Positions 1 to 9,235 of a stretch of DNA of 64,000 bases are shown here, one piece after another. The stretch is taken from NCBI GenBank assembly GCA_019636735.1, contig JAHBWY010000002.1, forward strand, positions 1-64,000, read 5' to 3'. This stretch comes from Phycisphaeraceae bacterium (GTDB lineage: Bacteria; Planctomycetota; Phycisphaerae; Phycisphaerales; SM1A02). Under the pieces are notes generated by a model. It saw nothing but the letters and a program-made list of their open reading frames with translations. It had not been told where the DNA came from and did no database searches. Numbering within the stretch: the stretch's first letter is position 1; the number at the start of each line of letters is the position of its first letter. The position numbers and the translations under genes are program-made.

Positions 1-618
1 AATGGTCGATTCATGGACCCCGTCTTCTACGCTCCCGCGGACCTGAACAGGATGGCGACCGTTGGATACGGTCTCGCCGATCCGAACCCGTTCACATTCA
101 TCACGGCTGCCGGGGCGCGGTGGCAAAGCTCCTACATCGCCAGTCCCGCGGCGATGTACCACCCGGGAGTCTTCGGTGGTGATGCGGACAGTTCCTTCAA
201 GTCGCCGCTGGCATTTTCGTCGGCGAGCATTTCGCCGACTGTTTCGCAGTGCGCGCATCCAGATCTCAAGAGCCGAATGACCGAGGAGTACTGGCTCCAG
301 TCTCCGCCGCAGGAGAGGCGGGCCTCGTCGACATCCGACGCGCCGCTCTTCAACCATGGCGCCTCGAGCGTGCCCATGACCCTCTTCTTCGATGGCCATG
401 TGGCCCCGATGCCGATTCGGAAGGTGCTGTTGGACAACGAGACTGTCGTGAAGGGCGGCGGCACCGCGCTCTGGATGGACACCGAAATCACGATCGGCAA
501 CTGGGCCTCGATCGGCGGCTTCTACTCGAACATTGCGGTCGACGACACCCGCACGAGCGCGCATGTCTTCACACGCGGCGGCATTCTCGGGCGTGATGTC
601 ATCACGCCGAGCGAGTGA
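1..618 (+). CDS. Prepilin-like protein, C-terminal part (5' truncated by window edge)
   Basis: The reading frame is open to the first base of the window, so the start lies outside it; the first in-frame ATG is at 13. About 205 residues are visible. The segment 'NHGASSVPMTLFFDGHV' (near residue 115 from that ATG) resembles the H-x(n)-DG tail of planctomycete prepilin-like proteins whose N-terminal methylation helix would lie upstream. The C-terminus is polar and has no membrane segment. It converges on the minus-strand phosphatase/cytochrome gene with a 17-nt gap. The family call rests on the tail motif alone, and no function beyond an exported pseudopilin-like protein can be assigned. Confidence 0.6.
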   Translation, partial: NGRFMDPVFYAPADLNRMATVGYGLADPNPFTFITAAGARWQSSYIASPAAMYHPGVFGGDADSSFKSPLAFSSASISPTVSQCAHPDLKSRMTEEYWLQSPPQERRASSTSDAPLFNHGASSVPMTLFFDGHVAPMPIRKVLLDNETVVKGGGTALWMDTEITIGNWASIGGFYSNIAVDDTRTSAHVFTRGGILGRDVITPSE

Positions 619-635
619 CGCCGCTGCGCTCTCCG

Positions 636-2171
636 TCAATCCCGATAGGCCACATGACACTCCTTGCAGGAGGCGCCGAGCGATTTGAAGGCGGCGGTCA
701 CCTTGGCGAGATCCGGATTGCCGCTGGCGAGTTCATTCTCGATGAGCTGCGCCTGCTGATGGCTTGACTCCATCCACGCCTTGAAGTCATCGGGCTTGCG
801 CTGGGTGTAGGCACCGCCCTTCAGGTGAAGAAAGAGATCCGAGAGCCGTCCCGCTTCAGCCGCCGGCACAAGGTCCGGGTGATCGGCCGGTGTCCTCCAG
901 CCCGCCTTCTCGATCAGCCTCAGGTGATCGAAGGCGTGGTCGATGTCGACCATGCCCTGCACGAAGGTGCCGGGCTTCGAGATGGATGGAAAGTCAGCGG
1001 GAACCGCGTCGATGGCCTCCTTGGGCAGCGGAGTCGCTTCGCGGGCGCAGGCGTAGAGCCCCTTGTAGCTCGGCGAAGTGCCGGCCATCTTCATGCGCTC
1101 GATCATCGCCTCGGTGTTCGACCACCCGAGGGAGACTGCCACCGTCGCGGCGGCACCCGCGCTCCGATGCTTGCCATGGTGACAGTGGATGTACACGGGG
1201 CCGTCGGCCAACGCGTCGCGCACGGCGCGGGTGAGTTCCCGCTTGCGCTTCTCGTCGAAGCCGTTGTAGCCGATGGGCAGGTGGATGTATCGGATGCCGC
1301 GAGCCTGCGCGAGTTCCACCCGGGGAGTGCCGCCATCGACGGAGATGATCGTCTTGAAGCCGAGCGCCGCGAGCGAGTCGAAGGCTTCCTCGCCCTCGGG
1401 CCCGCTGCCCGAGATGAAGTTCTCGTGGAACGCAAGAAGGTTGTGAAGGCCGGGAAGGTCGGCCGGGATCTGATCGGCCATGGTGGGCATGGTGCGCGTG
1501 GCGGCGGGCGCGGTGACCGGTGCGGCGGCGTCGGCAGGAGGCGTGGGTGCGCCCGTGGCCGGATCGTGTCGGACGATGCGCGAGGCGGTCACCACGAAGC
1601 CGCCGTTCTCGCCGCGCTCAACGAGCTCGCCCTCGACCACCACATGGTCCAGTGACGCCAACCCGGATTGACCGGAGAGCGCGACCGCGAGCGGCCGCCC
1701 CCGACCATCCAGCACCTGCACCGTCGCAGTGTTGGCCAGCAGCGTCTCTCGACTCTCGCAGCAGAGGTCCGCGGGCGTCGGGCAGAGGTCATCCTCTCTC
1801 TCATTGCATGGAAGCAGCGCCGGGTCCGACACGACCATGATGGCTCGGCCGCTCACGAATGGATTCGCCCGCCCGGCGACTCGAGCGGCGAAGGTGACGC
1901 GATCGCCGACCTTGGCGCTGCGCAACACACGCCCAAGTGGAGGCGCCGACGGCAAGGTACCCATCACGATGAGACCGCTGGGCAGGTCCGCCGCGCGCTG
2001 GGGCGCCGGTGCGGGTCCCGGGTGCGCCACGGGCGCGGCGAGTGCAGCGTGCGTCAAACCATGCACCAAGGCGCAGGCTGCGGCAAGAAGGGCGGCCAGT
2101 GCACGCCTCGAGCGCTGGGCCGCGAGCTCGCGGCGTGAGGCGATGACTTCGAGGGTCTGCGTGCGTGGCAT
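636..2171 (-). CDS. Secreted fusion protein: OB-like domain, CX5R (dual-specificity/tyrosine type) phosphatase domain and C-terminal cytochrome c'-like haem site
   Basis: 511 residues. Residues about 20-46 form a signal peptide (arginines, then an Ala/Leu core). Residues about 85-200 look like a small beta-rich OB-type domain carrying four cysteines (C122, C130, C137, C138). Residues about 235-385 form a phosphatase domain with the P-loop HCHHGKHRS: C330 is the nucleophile and R336 ends CX5R. Residues about 400-511 are helical and end in CKECH (C502, C505, H506) followed by AYR, the layout of class II cytochromes c (c'), where the haem site is close to the C-terminus. An AGGAG lies 11 nt before the ATG. 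It lies 111 nt downstream of an ABC export operon on the same strand. A phosphatase fused to a c-type haem domain is unusual; the substrate is unknown, and a periplasmic location is inferred from the signal peptide and haem motif. Confidence 0.8.
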   Translation of the reverse strand: MPRTQTLEVIASRRELAAQRSRRALAALLAAACALVHGLTHAALAAPVAHPGPAPAPQRAADLPSGLIVMGTLPSAPPLGRVLRSAKVGDRVTFAARVAGRANPFVSGRAIMVVSDPALLPCNEREDDLCPTPADLCCESRETLLANTATVQVLDGRGRPLAVALSGQSGLASLDHVVVEGELVERGENGGFVVTASRIVRHDPATGAPTPPADAAAPVTAPAATRTMPTMADQIPADLPGLHNLLAFHENFISGSGPEGEEAFDSLAALGFKTIISVDGGTPRVELAQARGIRYIHLPIGYNGFDEKRKRELTRAVRDALADGPVYIHCHHGKHRSAGAAATVAVSLGWSNTEAMIERMKMAGTSPSYKGLYACAREATPLPKEAIDAVPADFPSISKPGTFVQGMVDIDHAFDHLRLIEKAGWRTPADHPDLVPAAEAGRLSDLFLHLKGGAYTQRKPDDFKAWMESSHQQAQLIENELASGNPDLAKVTAAFKSLGASCKECHVAYRD

Positions 2172-2282
2172 GAGCAGTCATTCTCCTGTGTCAGTATGCG
2201 GTTGCACGATGGTGAGTGCGGTGAAATGTGATCCCGAAGGCCGCGCGGTCGGACGGGATCCGCGATGGAGCTCGCCGCGGTG

Positions 2283-3485
2283 TCATGGCGCCCGCAGCGC
2301 CTCGGGAATGGTACGACGAAGCGTAGCGCTCGCGGCCACGGCGGCTCCGAGAAGCGCAAGTGCGAGACCCGCGGCAAGTCCGATCGCGACCGCGAGCATG
2401 TCAACGCGAAAGACGAATGAGCCCATCGAGAAGCCGATGCCGACACCGTCGAGCAGCCATCGACAGGCGATGATGGCGCAGGTGGCTGCCGCCGCCGAAA
2501 GGAGCAGCGACTCCTGCGTGAAGGAGAGGATGATCGCCACGCGGCCGAAGCCGATGCTCCGCAGCGTGCCGACCTCTCTCGCTCGCGAGGCAAACGCCGC
2601 ATGGAGCGTGTTGAGCCCACCGAGCAACGCGCCGAAGGCGACCATGAACGCCGATGCCGCGATCATCCAACGGATCGGCGCAAACATGGTTCGTAGCGCG
2701 GCGTAGTACTCCGACTCCCGCAGCACCACCAGTTCAAGGTCAAGCCGTCGCGCGGTGAAGGCGTCGATGTCCTCGAACATCGCGCCATGCTCCGAGTCAA
2801 GCGCCACCACGAGGCACGAGATGGTTGTGCGCTTCGAGGCGGCGAGCACATCACTGAGGGGCGCCCAGACTTCCGACTCCGTCATGGTGCCAGGGGCTTC
2901 GAAGCGGCCGGTGACTTCGAAGGTGGTTCGGTCGATGGTGAAGCGCCGCCCGACTTCGAGTGAGCCCGCGGGCAAACCAAGCTGCTGCTCCGCGCGGATG
3001 CCGACCATGGCTTCACTGATCATCTCATCGCCACGGCCCGACGCACCCGCCTCCGGCATGCGCCCCTTCACGATGCGGACACCGGGATGCACCAGCAAGG
3101 CCACGGGTTCGACGCCACGCACAAGGGCCGGGCGAGAGAGCTCCGCGTTGCCAACCGACATGGGCAGCATCATCACGGCCTCGGGACTCACGAGCGGCTG
3201 GCCTGCGGCGGTCGGGATTCCCGGCACGCTTGCGACGAGGATCGATGCGGTCCCCGCGGGAATCTCGCTGCGCTCGAGACTCTCCTCGCTGCCGACACCC
3301 ATCACGATGGCATGGTCCCGTTCCCGTCCCGCGCCGAGGGCATGGTCCATGCCCCACAGGAGCGCCGTCGCCGCCGTCGCGAGCGCGGCCACCATGAACG
3401 CGCCAGTGAACGCGAGCGCGAAGCGCAACGGCGATCGCCCGAGATTCCGAACGGCGTAATCGAAGGGAAGGCGTCGCATGGTCAC
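2283..3485 (-). CDS. FtsX/MacB-type ABC transporter permease (second of two)
   Basis: 400 residues. One membrane helix lies near residues 22-44, then a soluble extracytoplasmic region of about 220 residues, then three helices in the last third (about 275-295, 320-345, 365-388), the usual FtsX-like permease layout. The motif 'REVGTLRSIGFGR' before the third helix is typical of the family. Its ATG overlaps the TGA of the upstream permease by 4 nt (ATGA), so the two are translationally coupled. With the other permease it would form the membrane dimer of a MacB/LolCE-like exporter, with the ATPase at 4636-5316 and the adaptor at 5303-6874. The cargo is not evident. Confidence 0.85.
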   Translation of the reverse strand: MTMRRLPFDYAVRNLGRSPLRFALAFTGAFMVAALATAATALLWGMDHALGAGRERDHAIVMGVGSEESLERSEIPAGTASILVASVPGIPTAAGQPLVSPEAVMMLPMSVGNAELSRPALVRGVEPVALLVHPGVRIVKGRMPEAGASGRGDEMISEAMVGIRAEQQLGLPAGSLEVGRRFTIDRTTFEVTGRFEAPGTMTESEVWAPLSDVLAASKRTTISCLVVALDSEHGAMFEDIDAFTARRLDLELVVLRESEYYAALRTMFAPIRWMIAASAFMVAFGALLGGLNTLHAAFASRAREVGTLRSIGFGRVAIILSFTQESLLLSAAAATCAIIACRWLLDGVGIGFSMGSFVFRVDMLAVAIGLAAGLALALLGAAVAASATLRRTIPEALRAP

Positions 3486-4639
3486 GACGCCCTCAACGAT
3501 GGAGCCGCGGCCAGGCGAGCCGCCCGAAGGGCGGGCACAAGCGCCGCGAGCACGCCCACGACGGTGCTGGCCGCGAGTCCGAGGACAACGACTTCAAGAC
3601 TCGGCTCGATCGGCACCACGGCGCCCTCGGCGGAGAAGGCCGGGCGCCAGAACAGGAGCACGCCCCACGCGGCACCCGCGCCGATCGCGCCCCCCACGAG
3701 CGCCATCATGACCCCCTCGACGAGCGTCATCCACGCGACGAGCAGCCCGGGAAAGCCCAGCACTTCGAGAATCGCGTTCTCACGCACGCGGGTCTGCATC
3801 GCAAGCGCCATCGCATTCGCAACGAGGGCGAAGACGGCGATGAGTGCGGCGAAGGCGACCCATCCGGCGAAGCCCGTCAGTCGCACGATGTCCTGCGCCG
3901 CTCGGGCGACGAAGTGCTTTTCGGGTGTGGTGCTCGTCGGGAACTGATCGCGCTGGAAGAGCTCGTCGATGGCTGAGGCCACAGGCTCAAGTTGCGAGGC
4001 GTCATCAACGGTCACGGTGAACTGCGTCACGATGCCACCGGTTCCGCCTCGCTTCGCCGTCTCCTGAAGGAACGGCAGGTGCACGAACGCCGAGTTGCGA
4101 TCCTGCGGATCGGCGCTTGAGAAGATGCCGGCCACGACCGCGGTGACGCCCGCCGATCGGAAGGTCTCGCCCACCCGGAGCCGTCGCCGGATGGCGAGCT
4201 CTTCACCGATGAGCGCTGCATCGCCCCGCGCACGCCACTCTTCGAAGGAGCCGCCGCGCAGCGTGGCGCGTGGCAGAAGATCGTGTTCGACCCACTCGGG
4301 CTCCACGCCTCGGAAGGTGAGGACATCGAGCGACGCGCGGCAGTTCGAGACGACGATCTTGACTGGCGCGACGCTCCGGACACCGGGGAGGCGCGCCATC
4401 GAGTGAACATAGGACTGCGGCAACTGGCTTGCGAATGGGCAGTAGCGATTCTGCCGGTAGACGACGAGGCGCGTATCGCGCGAAGTGAGCTCGGTCGCCT
4501 GTCGAACGCCCTCTTCCGAGGAGCGGATGATGGTCCAGAGGAACATGGCGACCGCGATCCCGCCCATGGCCAGCAGCGTGCGTGTCGCATTGCGCCGCAG
4601 TTGAAGCGATGAGTAGCGCAGAACGCGAATCGCCTTCAT
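3482..4639 (-). CDS. FtsX/MacB-type ABC transporter permease (first of two)
   Basis: 385 residues. An N-terminal helix (about 20-40), a large extracytoplasmic domain, and three C-terminal helices (about 258-282, 303-330, 350-372) give the FtsX-like topology. 'RENAILEVLGFPG' corresponds to the conserved segment before the third helix. The start codon overlaps the stop of the ATPase gene by 4 nt, and the stop overlaps the start of the next permease by 4 nt. It is similar in layout to the neighbouring permease but clearly diverged, which favours a heterodimeric complex like LolCE over a MacB homodimer. Confidence 0.85.
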   Translation of the reverse strand: MKAIRVLRYSSLQLRRNATRTLLAMGGIAVAMFLWTIIRSSEEGVRQATELTSRDTRLVVYRQNRYCPFASQLPQSYVHSMARLPGVRSVAPVKIVVSNCRASLDVLTFRGVEPEWVEHDLLPRATLRGGSFEEWRARGDAALIGEELAIRRRLRVGETFRSAGVTAVVAGIFSSADPQDRNSAFVHLPFLQETAKRGGTGGIVTQFTVTVDDASQLEPVASAIDELFQRDQFPTSTTPEKHFVARAAQDIVRLTGFAGWVAFAALIAVFALVANAMALAMQTRVRENAILEVLGFPGLLVAWMTLVEGVMMALVGGAIGAGAAWGVLLFWRPAFSAEGAVVPIEPSLEVVVLGLAASTVVGVLAALVPALRAARLAAAPSLRAS

Positions 4640-5316
4640 GTGACGGCCTCCGCGAGGCGACCCTTCTCAAGGTGCAGCGTCGTCTCGGCGCGGGCCGCCG
4701 CGGCTGGGTCGTGCGTCACCATGACGATGGTGCGGTGCTCCTCGCGGTGCAGGCGAACGAGCAGGTCGAGAATGGCGCTGGCGTTCGTGCGATCGAGGTC
4801 ACCCGTCGGCTCATCGGCCAGGAGGAGCGTCGGCCTCGTCACCAGCGCCCGGGCGATGGCAACCCGCTGCTCCTCGCCACCGCTGAGTTGACGCGGATAG
4901 TGGTGATGCCGATGGGCGATGCCGACCTGGTCGAGGGCGTCGGCGACGCGCGCGTGACGCTCGCGCCGCGAGAGCGCGTGAAGCAGCAGGGGGAGTTCCA
5001 CATTCTCATAGGCGGTCAGCACCGGCACGAGGTTGTAAAGCTGGAAGACGATGCCGACATGGCGCGAGCGCCAGGTGGCAAGGGCGCTCCGCGAGAGCTG
5101 CGTCAGGTCAATGCCATCGACACGCAGCGAGCCCGAGGTGGGGCGATCAATCCCCGCGAGAAGATGGAGAAGCGTGCTCTTCCCCGATCCGCTCGGCCCC
5201 ATGAGTGCGGTGAACGACGCCTGCTCAAGGTCGAGGTCGAGTCCATCGAGCGGACGGATCTCCTCCGTGCCGCGGTGATAAATGCGCGTGACGCCGCGCG
5301 CTTCAACGAGTGACAT
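4636..5316 (-). CDS. ABC transporter ATP-binding protein (MacB/LolD type)
   Basis: 226 residues counted from the ATG at 5316, chosen because 'MSLVEARGVTRIY' is the normal beginning of the family; the frame stays open further upstream but encodes low-complexity sequence inside the adaptor gene. Walker A GPSGSGKS is at 40-47, the Q-loop Gln at 92, signature LSGGE at 144-148, Walker B LLLADEP at 164-170 and the switch His at 202. All catalytic residues are present. The gene starts 14 nt inside the 3' end of the adaptor gene and ends in a 4-nt overlap with the first permease. It powers the two FtsX-like permeases. Confidence 0.93.
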   Translation of the reverse strand: MSLVEARGVTRIYHRGTEEIRPLDGLDLDLEQASFTALMGPSGSGKSTLLHLLAGIDRPTSGSLRVDGIDLTQLSRSALATWRSRHVGIVFQLYNLVPVLTAYENVELPLLLHALSRRERHARVADALDQVGIAHRHHHYPRQLSGGEEQRVAIARALVTRPTLLLADEPTGDLDRTNASAILDLLVRLHREEHRTIVMVTHDPAAAARAETTLHLEKGRLAEAVT

Positions 5317-6874
5317 CACGCTCTCCCTCCGGATCAATCCACTCGGTGGCGATGGCGACCATCGTTCCCGGCGAGAGCGCCGTGTCCGGCTTGAGGACGA
5401 CGCGATCGCCTGGCTGCAGACCATGCGTCACCGTGATCCACCCGGCGCGCGGAGCGTCTCCGGAGATCGTGACCTGTCGAGGTTCCAGTCGTCCTCGACC
5501 GCGATCGATGGAAGTCACGACCATGGCCACGCGCTCCGGTCCACTGCCGATGAGGGCGTCGCCATGCGCCAGCAAGTGAAGTCGCGAAGGCGTCCCAATA
5601 GTGTCCGGCGACAGCGCACCATCGGCTGTTCGAGCCGGGGTCGCGCCGCCGCGAGGTGGCCCGCTCGTGACCTCGATGCGCACGCGGGCGAGCATGTCGG
5701 GCTTCAGCTCTGGCGACGGGTTGCGCAGTGACACCTTGACTCCCACGGTGTTCTTCTGAATGTCCGCCTTGTGCACGAGGCGCGACACAACACCCTCGAA
5801 GACCTGATCCGGCAGGACTTCCACCGTCACTCTCGCGCGCTGCCCGACGGCCAGTCCCGCAGCGTCGGCGAGGGGGACATCGGTGCGGACCTGGAGGCGC
5901 TTCGGGTCGTAGAGCGTGACCACGGCGCGCCCCATGGCCATGTCGCCAGCGAAGAGGTTCTCGCCCGGTGAAGTGAGCACTTCCATCACGACACCGTCGA
6001 TGGGCGAGCGGACCTCGCTTCGCCCGAGTTGAAGACGAACTTCATCGAGCATCGCCTGCGGGACGAGCAGCGCGGTGGCCGCCTCGGCCTCGGCGGCGCG
6101 CTCGGCCGCGGCGATGGATCGCGCGAGCGGCTCGATCGCTTCGAGCTCCGCCCGCGCTTCGAGCATCGCCTGTCGATAGCGCACCACCTCGGCCTCGCCC
6201 ATGGCATGCGCCGCACCGAGGCGATCGGCGCGCGCGCTGGCGTCTCGAGCGGCCTCAAGTCGCGCCTCCGCCGCCGCGCGGCGATGTGGAAGCTGCGCCT
6301 GCTCGGTGCGAGCCTGCTCCGCCATGGCGAGCGCTCGCTCGCGCGTCGCATTCGCACGAGCCAGTTCGGCCTCGGCGCGGGCGAGCGCCAATTCGAGGGT
6401 GCGCGCCTCGAGGCGTGCAACCACCTGGCCGGCCTCGACCGGGTCGCCTTCCAGTGCCAGCAGCTCAACGACGATGCCGTCCCGCAGGGCGCTCACCGTG
6501 GTCGGGAGCGGTTCCGGTTCGATCCAGCCCGGTGCCTGCACCCAGCGGCTCGCCGAAGGCGACGGCGCAGGCGCTCTCTCGGGCGGCCCGGATGCGGGGC
6601 CGCTGCCTGCGGAGTCGGCGGTGCGCGAAATCGCCACCACCGGCGCCACTCGCACCGTGGGCACGGGGCGAAGGGACTCATAGGCGGCAATGATCAGAGT
6701 GGCGACGGCCCCGCCGAGAATGAGGAGCGGAATGAGCACGCGCGTGACCAGCGTGCGAGGGGGAAGCGGGATGCGCTCGCCCCGGTGTGCGGGCTCGGAT
6801 GCACGGCGCGCGTGACCGACAGCACGAAGAGGCGCATGGGGTGTCGGGTTCGACGGATTTGACTGATCGGTCAT
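5303..6874 (-). CDS. HlyD-family membrane-fusion (periplasmic adaptor) protein of the ABC exporter
   Basis: 523 residues from the ATG at 6874, which has GAGG 6 nt upstream. An alternative ATG pair at 6943/6940 would add 22-23 residues. A membrane anchor lies near residues 45-66, followed by a lipoyl-like half ('ALRDGIVVELLALEGDPVEAG' region, about 130-160), a long Ala/Glu/Arg-rich coiled coil (about 160-275), the second lipoyl half ('RSPIDGVVMEV') and beta-barrel domains. This is the adaptor of tripartite export systems and should link the inner-membrane complex to the outer membrane. It precedes the ATPase gene with a 14-nt overlap and follows the Cys-rich gene after 142 nt. Confidence 0.88.
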   Translation of the reverse strand: MTDQSNPSNPTPHAPLRAVGHARRASEPAHRGERIPLPPRTLVTRVLIPLLILGGAVATLIIAAYESLRPVPTVRVAPVVAISRTADSAGSGPASGPPERAPAPSPSASRWVQAPGWIEPEPLPTTVSALRDGIVVELLALEGDPVEAGQVVARLEARTLELALARAEAELARANATRERALAMAEQARTEQAQLPHRRAAAEARLEAARDASARADRLGAAHAMGEAEVVRYRQAMLEARAELEAIEPLARSIAAAERAAEAEAATALLVPQAMLDEVRLQLGRSEVRSPIDGVVMEVLTSPGENLFAGDMAMGRAVVTLYDPKRLQVRTDVPLADAAGLAVGQRARVTVEVLPDQVFEGVVSRLVHKADIQKNTVGVKVSLRNPSPELKPDMLARVRIEVTSGPPRGGATPARTADGALSPDTIGTPSRLHLLAHGDALIGSGPERVAMVVTSIDRGRGRLEPRQVTISGDAPRAGWITVTHGLQPGDRVVLKPDTALSPGTMVAIATEWIDPEGERDVTR

Positions 6875-7016
6875 GGATGACCTCGGAGAAGCGGGCTCGA
6901 ACGAACCATGCCGCGCGGGCGGCACAGCCACGGCGTTCATCATCGAGCAGGATCGCTGCGTCGAGTGAACACGACAGCGCACGGCAGCCAGAAGGCGCCG
7001 CGCCATCGAGCCGGGG

Positions 7017-7580
7017 TCATACAGTGAGCTTGGTGCCCTGCGCCAGTGGCGCAGGCGGCTGTCCGAGCGGGAGCGTCGGTGGCCAATCGGGGCCCCGTGC
7101 CAACAGATCGCGCGCAACGCCCGCGTGCGCATCGAAGATGTCGGCGAGGCGTTGCAGCGCCGGGTGTGACCATGGCGCCTTGAGTGGCGCACACTTCACG
7201 CAGCAGGTGTCCTGCGAACACTCGGGGCCGCGCTGGGGAACGCGTTTCGACTCCGGATCACAGGGAGCGGTGGGTGTGTCCTGTGACTCGTCCTCTGCGG
7301 TGGTCTCGATTGCATCTGAAGAGACCGGGGCCGCGGACTCCTTTGCGCCGCAACAGTGAGCGGAGCATGAACCAATCGCCTCGATCGGAGCGGCCGCCTG
7401 GTCGGGAGAGTGCCGCGGTGTTGTCTCCCGGGCGGCGAGCGCTGTGAGGTCAAGCGCCATCGCGGGGCGGCCGCAGCAGGAATCCGTTTGGCCCGCCAGC
7501 AACAGCGCATGGCAGCCGCAGAAGGGCAACAGAAGCGCTGCCGTCATCAGGACCGCGAGCGTGGACCGGAGAAGGGCCAT
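7017..7580 (-). CDS. Secreted or membrane-anchored Cys-rich protein of unknown function
   Basis: 187 residues from the ATG at 7580; a GTG at 7625 would add 15. Residues 1-25 are a hydrophobic signal or anchor ending in 'PFCGCH'. The mature part carries clustered cysteines: CGC, SCC, CSAHCC and CSQDTCCVKC, eleven in all, separated by Ala/Pro/Glu-rich linkers. This looks like metal binding or disulfide cross-linking, but no family was recognised. A TACGAT hexamer lies 9 nt upstream of the ATG and there is no Shine-Dalgarno. As the first gene ahead of the adaptor, ATPase and two permeases, it could be a substrate, sensor or partner of the exporter; that is inference from position only. Confidence 0.6.
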   Translation of the reverse strand: MALLRSTLAVLMTAALLLPFCGCHALLLAGQTDSCCGRPAMALDLTALAARETTPRHSPDQAAAPIEAIGSCSAHCCGAKESAAPVSSDAIETTAEDESQDTPTAPCDPESKRVPQRGPECSQDTCCVKCAPLKAPWSHPALQRLADIFDAHAGVARDLLARGPDWPPTLPLGQPPAPLAQGTKLTV

Positions 7581-7792
7581 CCAGATCCAATCGTAGCAGT
7601 GGAGGGTGGCACGGCCGCGTCTCACCTTGGGCGAACATGATTCTCGGGCGCTCCAAGGCGACCTGGAGGGCAGTCCCGGACCTTCCCGATCAACGCTGAC
7701 ACCGGCTCTTCAGTACGCGCCGAGGTGCCGCCGAACCTGGAACAATGCGGCCTGAGCCACGCCGCTCGACGCGACAGCCATCCACGATCAGG

Positions 7793-9235
7793 TCAACCCC
7801 CGCGCGGTCCAACTTCGCCGGCGATCGAGTCACCGCCGCGAAGCTCCTGCTCCGGCGCTTCGTCATCCGAAGCCGCCGCGGCGTCCGTCGGCAGCAGTGC
7901 GGCGGTGTCGGAGTCGGAGAGCGCCTCGACCTGCCGCAGGGCGCGGCCGATCTGGCGTGTGCGGGTTCCCGTCTGCGTCAACTTGTTCTGCGCATGCGTC
8001 AAGTGCCTTTGGACGGCGTCGAGCACTTCGCCGAACTTGTTGAACTCGGTCTTCGCCGCGCCGAGGATTCGCCTGACTTCGTCGGAGCGCTCCTGGATGG
8101 CGAGTGTGCGGAAGCCGATCCTGAAGCTGATGAGAATGGCGGCGAGGGTGCTCGGACCCGCGATCGTGACATTGCGAGTGCGTTGCAGCTCATCGGCGAG
8201 GCCCGGGCGCTGCATCAATTCTGCGTAGAGACCTTCGGTCGGCACGAAGAGGATGGCGAACGGGACCGTGTGCGGCGGCGCGATGTACTTGCGCGCGATG
8301 TCCGCCGCGGCATCGCGGACCACGCGCTCAAGGGCGAGTCCCGCCGCGGTCGTCGCCTCGGCGTCCGCCTGCTCGCGGGCGTGCAGCAGGCGCTCGTAGT
8401 CCTCGCGCGGAAACTTGCTGTCGATGGGCAGATAGACCGTTTCGCCGTCGGATCCGCCGGGGCAGCGCACGGCGAACTCCACGCGCTCGGAGGCGTCCGG
8501 CCGCACAGCGACATTGGCGTCGTATTGATCGGGAGCGAGGAAGTCCGAGAGGAGCGCCGCGAGCTGCGCTTCGCCCCAGGTGCCCCGCGACTTCACATTG
8601 GTGAGCACGCGCTTCAGATCGCCCACTTCGCCCACCAGCGCGCGCATTTCGCCGAGGCCGCGATGGACCTCCTCCAGTCGCTCGCCGACCCCCTTGAACG
8701 CGGCGCCGATGCGCTCCTCGAGCGCTTGCTGGAGCTTTTCCTCGACGACCCCGCGCATTTCGTCGAGCTTGCGCTGGTTGGAATCGCGCATCTCGTCGAG
8801 CTTGCGCTGGCTCGACTCTCTGATCTCATCGAGCTTCTGTTGCGTGAGCTGGCGCGAAGTGTCGAGACCGGTCTGCATGGTTCGGGCCAGGCGCTCGAGC
8901 GCCTCGACGATCTCCTTCCGCTGCGCCGCGGAGCCCTCGGCGTGCTCGCGGCGAGCCTGCTCGGCCACACCGAGGAGTTCCTCGCGCACCGCTCGAGCGC
9001 TCTCGCCGCTCTCGCTGCGGAGCGCAGTGATCGAGTCGCGAAGACCCGAGGAGAGCCGATCGATGCGCGGCTCAAGCGCCTCGGCGGTACGACGCGCCTG
9101 GTCATCGGCGGCAAGCGCCTGGTGCGCTGGGTCGACGGTGGCGCTCTCGCGTCCATTGCGGCGCATGAGCGTCACCTGAAGAGTCAGAACAACGGCGACT
9201 CCGGCAAGCAGGATGATGAGGATCGCTTCAACCAT
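7793..9235 (-). CDS. rmuC: RmuC-family DNA recombination protein
   Basis: 480 residues. An N-terminal membrane helix (about 3-24) is followed by a long coiled coil (about 30-190) that contains two near-identical heptad-like repeats of 'QRKLDEMR'. The RmuC domain (about 185-440) is recognised by 'GTWGEAQL', 'LPIDSKFP' and 'FVPTEGLYAE'. RmuC limits inversions at short inverted repeats in E. coli; the nuclease-like fold is inferred in the family. The ATG overlaps the TGA of the WYL regulator gene by one base (TGATG), so translation is probably coupled and the regulator may control rmuC. Confidence 0.93.
   Translation of the reverse strand: MVEAILIILLAGVAVVLTLQVTLMRRNGRESATVDPAHQALAADDQARRTAEALEPRIDRLSSGLRDSITALRSESGESARAVREELLGVAEQARREHAEGSAAQRKEIVEALERLARTMQTGLDTSRQLTQQKLDEIRESSQRKLDEMRDSNQRKLDEMRGVVEEKLQQALEERIGAAFKGVGERLEEVHRGLGEMRALVGEVGDLKRVLTNVKSRGTWGEAQLAALLSDFLAPDQYDANVAVRPDASERVEFAVRCPGGSDGETVYLPIDSKFPREDYERLLHAREQADAEATTAAGLALERVVRDAAADIARKYIAPPHTVPFAILFVPTEGLYAELMQRPGLADELQRTRNVTIAGPSTLAAILISFRIGFRTLAIQERSDEVRRILGAAKTEFNKFGEVLDAVQRHLTHAQNKLTQTGTRTRQIGRALRQVEALSDSDTAALLPTDAAAASDDEAPEQELRGGDSIAGEVGPRGG

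Noticed and set aside
6940..7020. Short frame starting in an ATGA overlap with the Cys-rich gene and ending at the upstream candidate ATG of the adaptor gene
   Set aside because: 26 codons, no conserved features. It could couple translation, but the adaptor start at 6874 has its own ribosome site.
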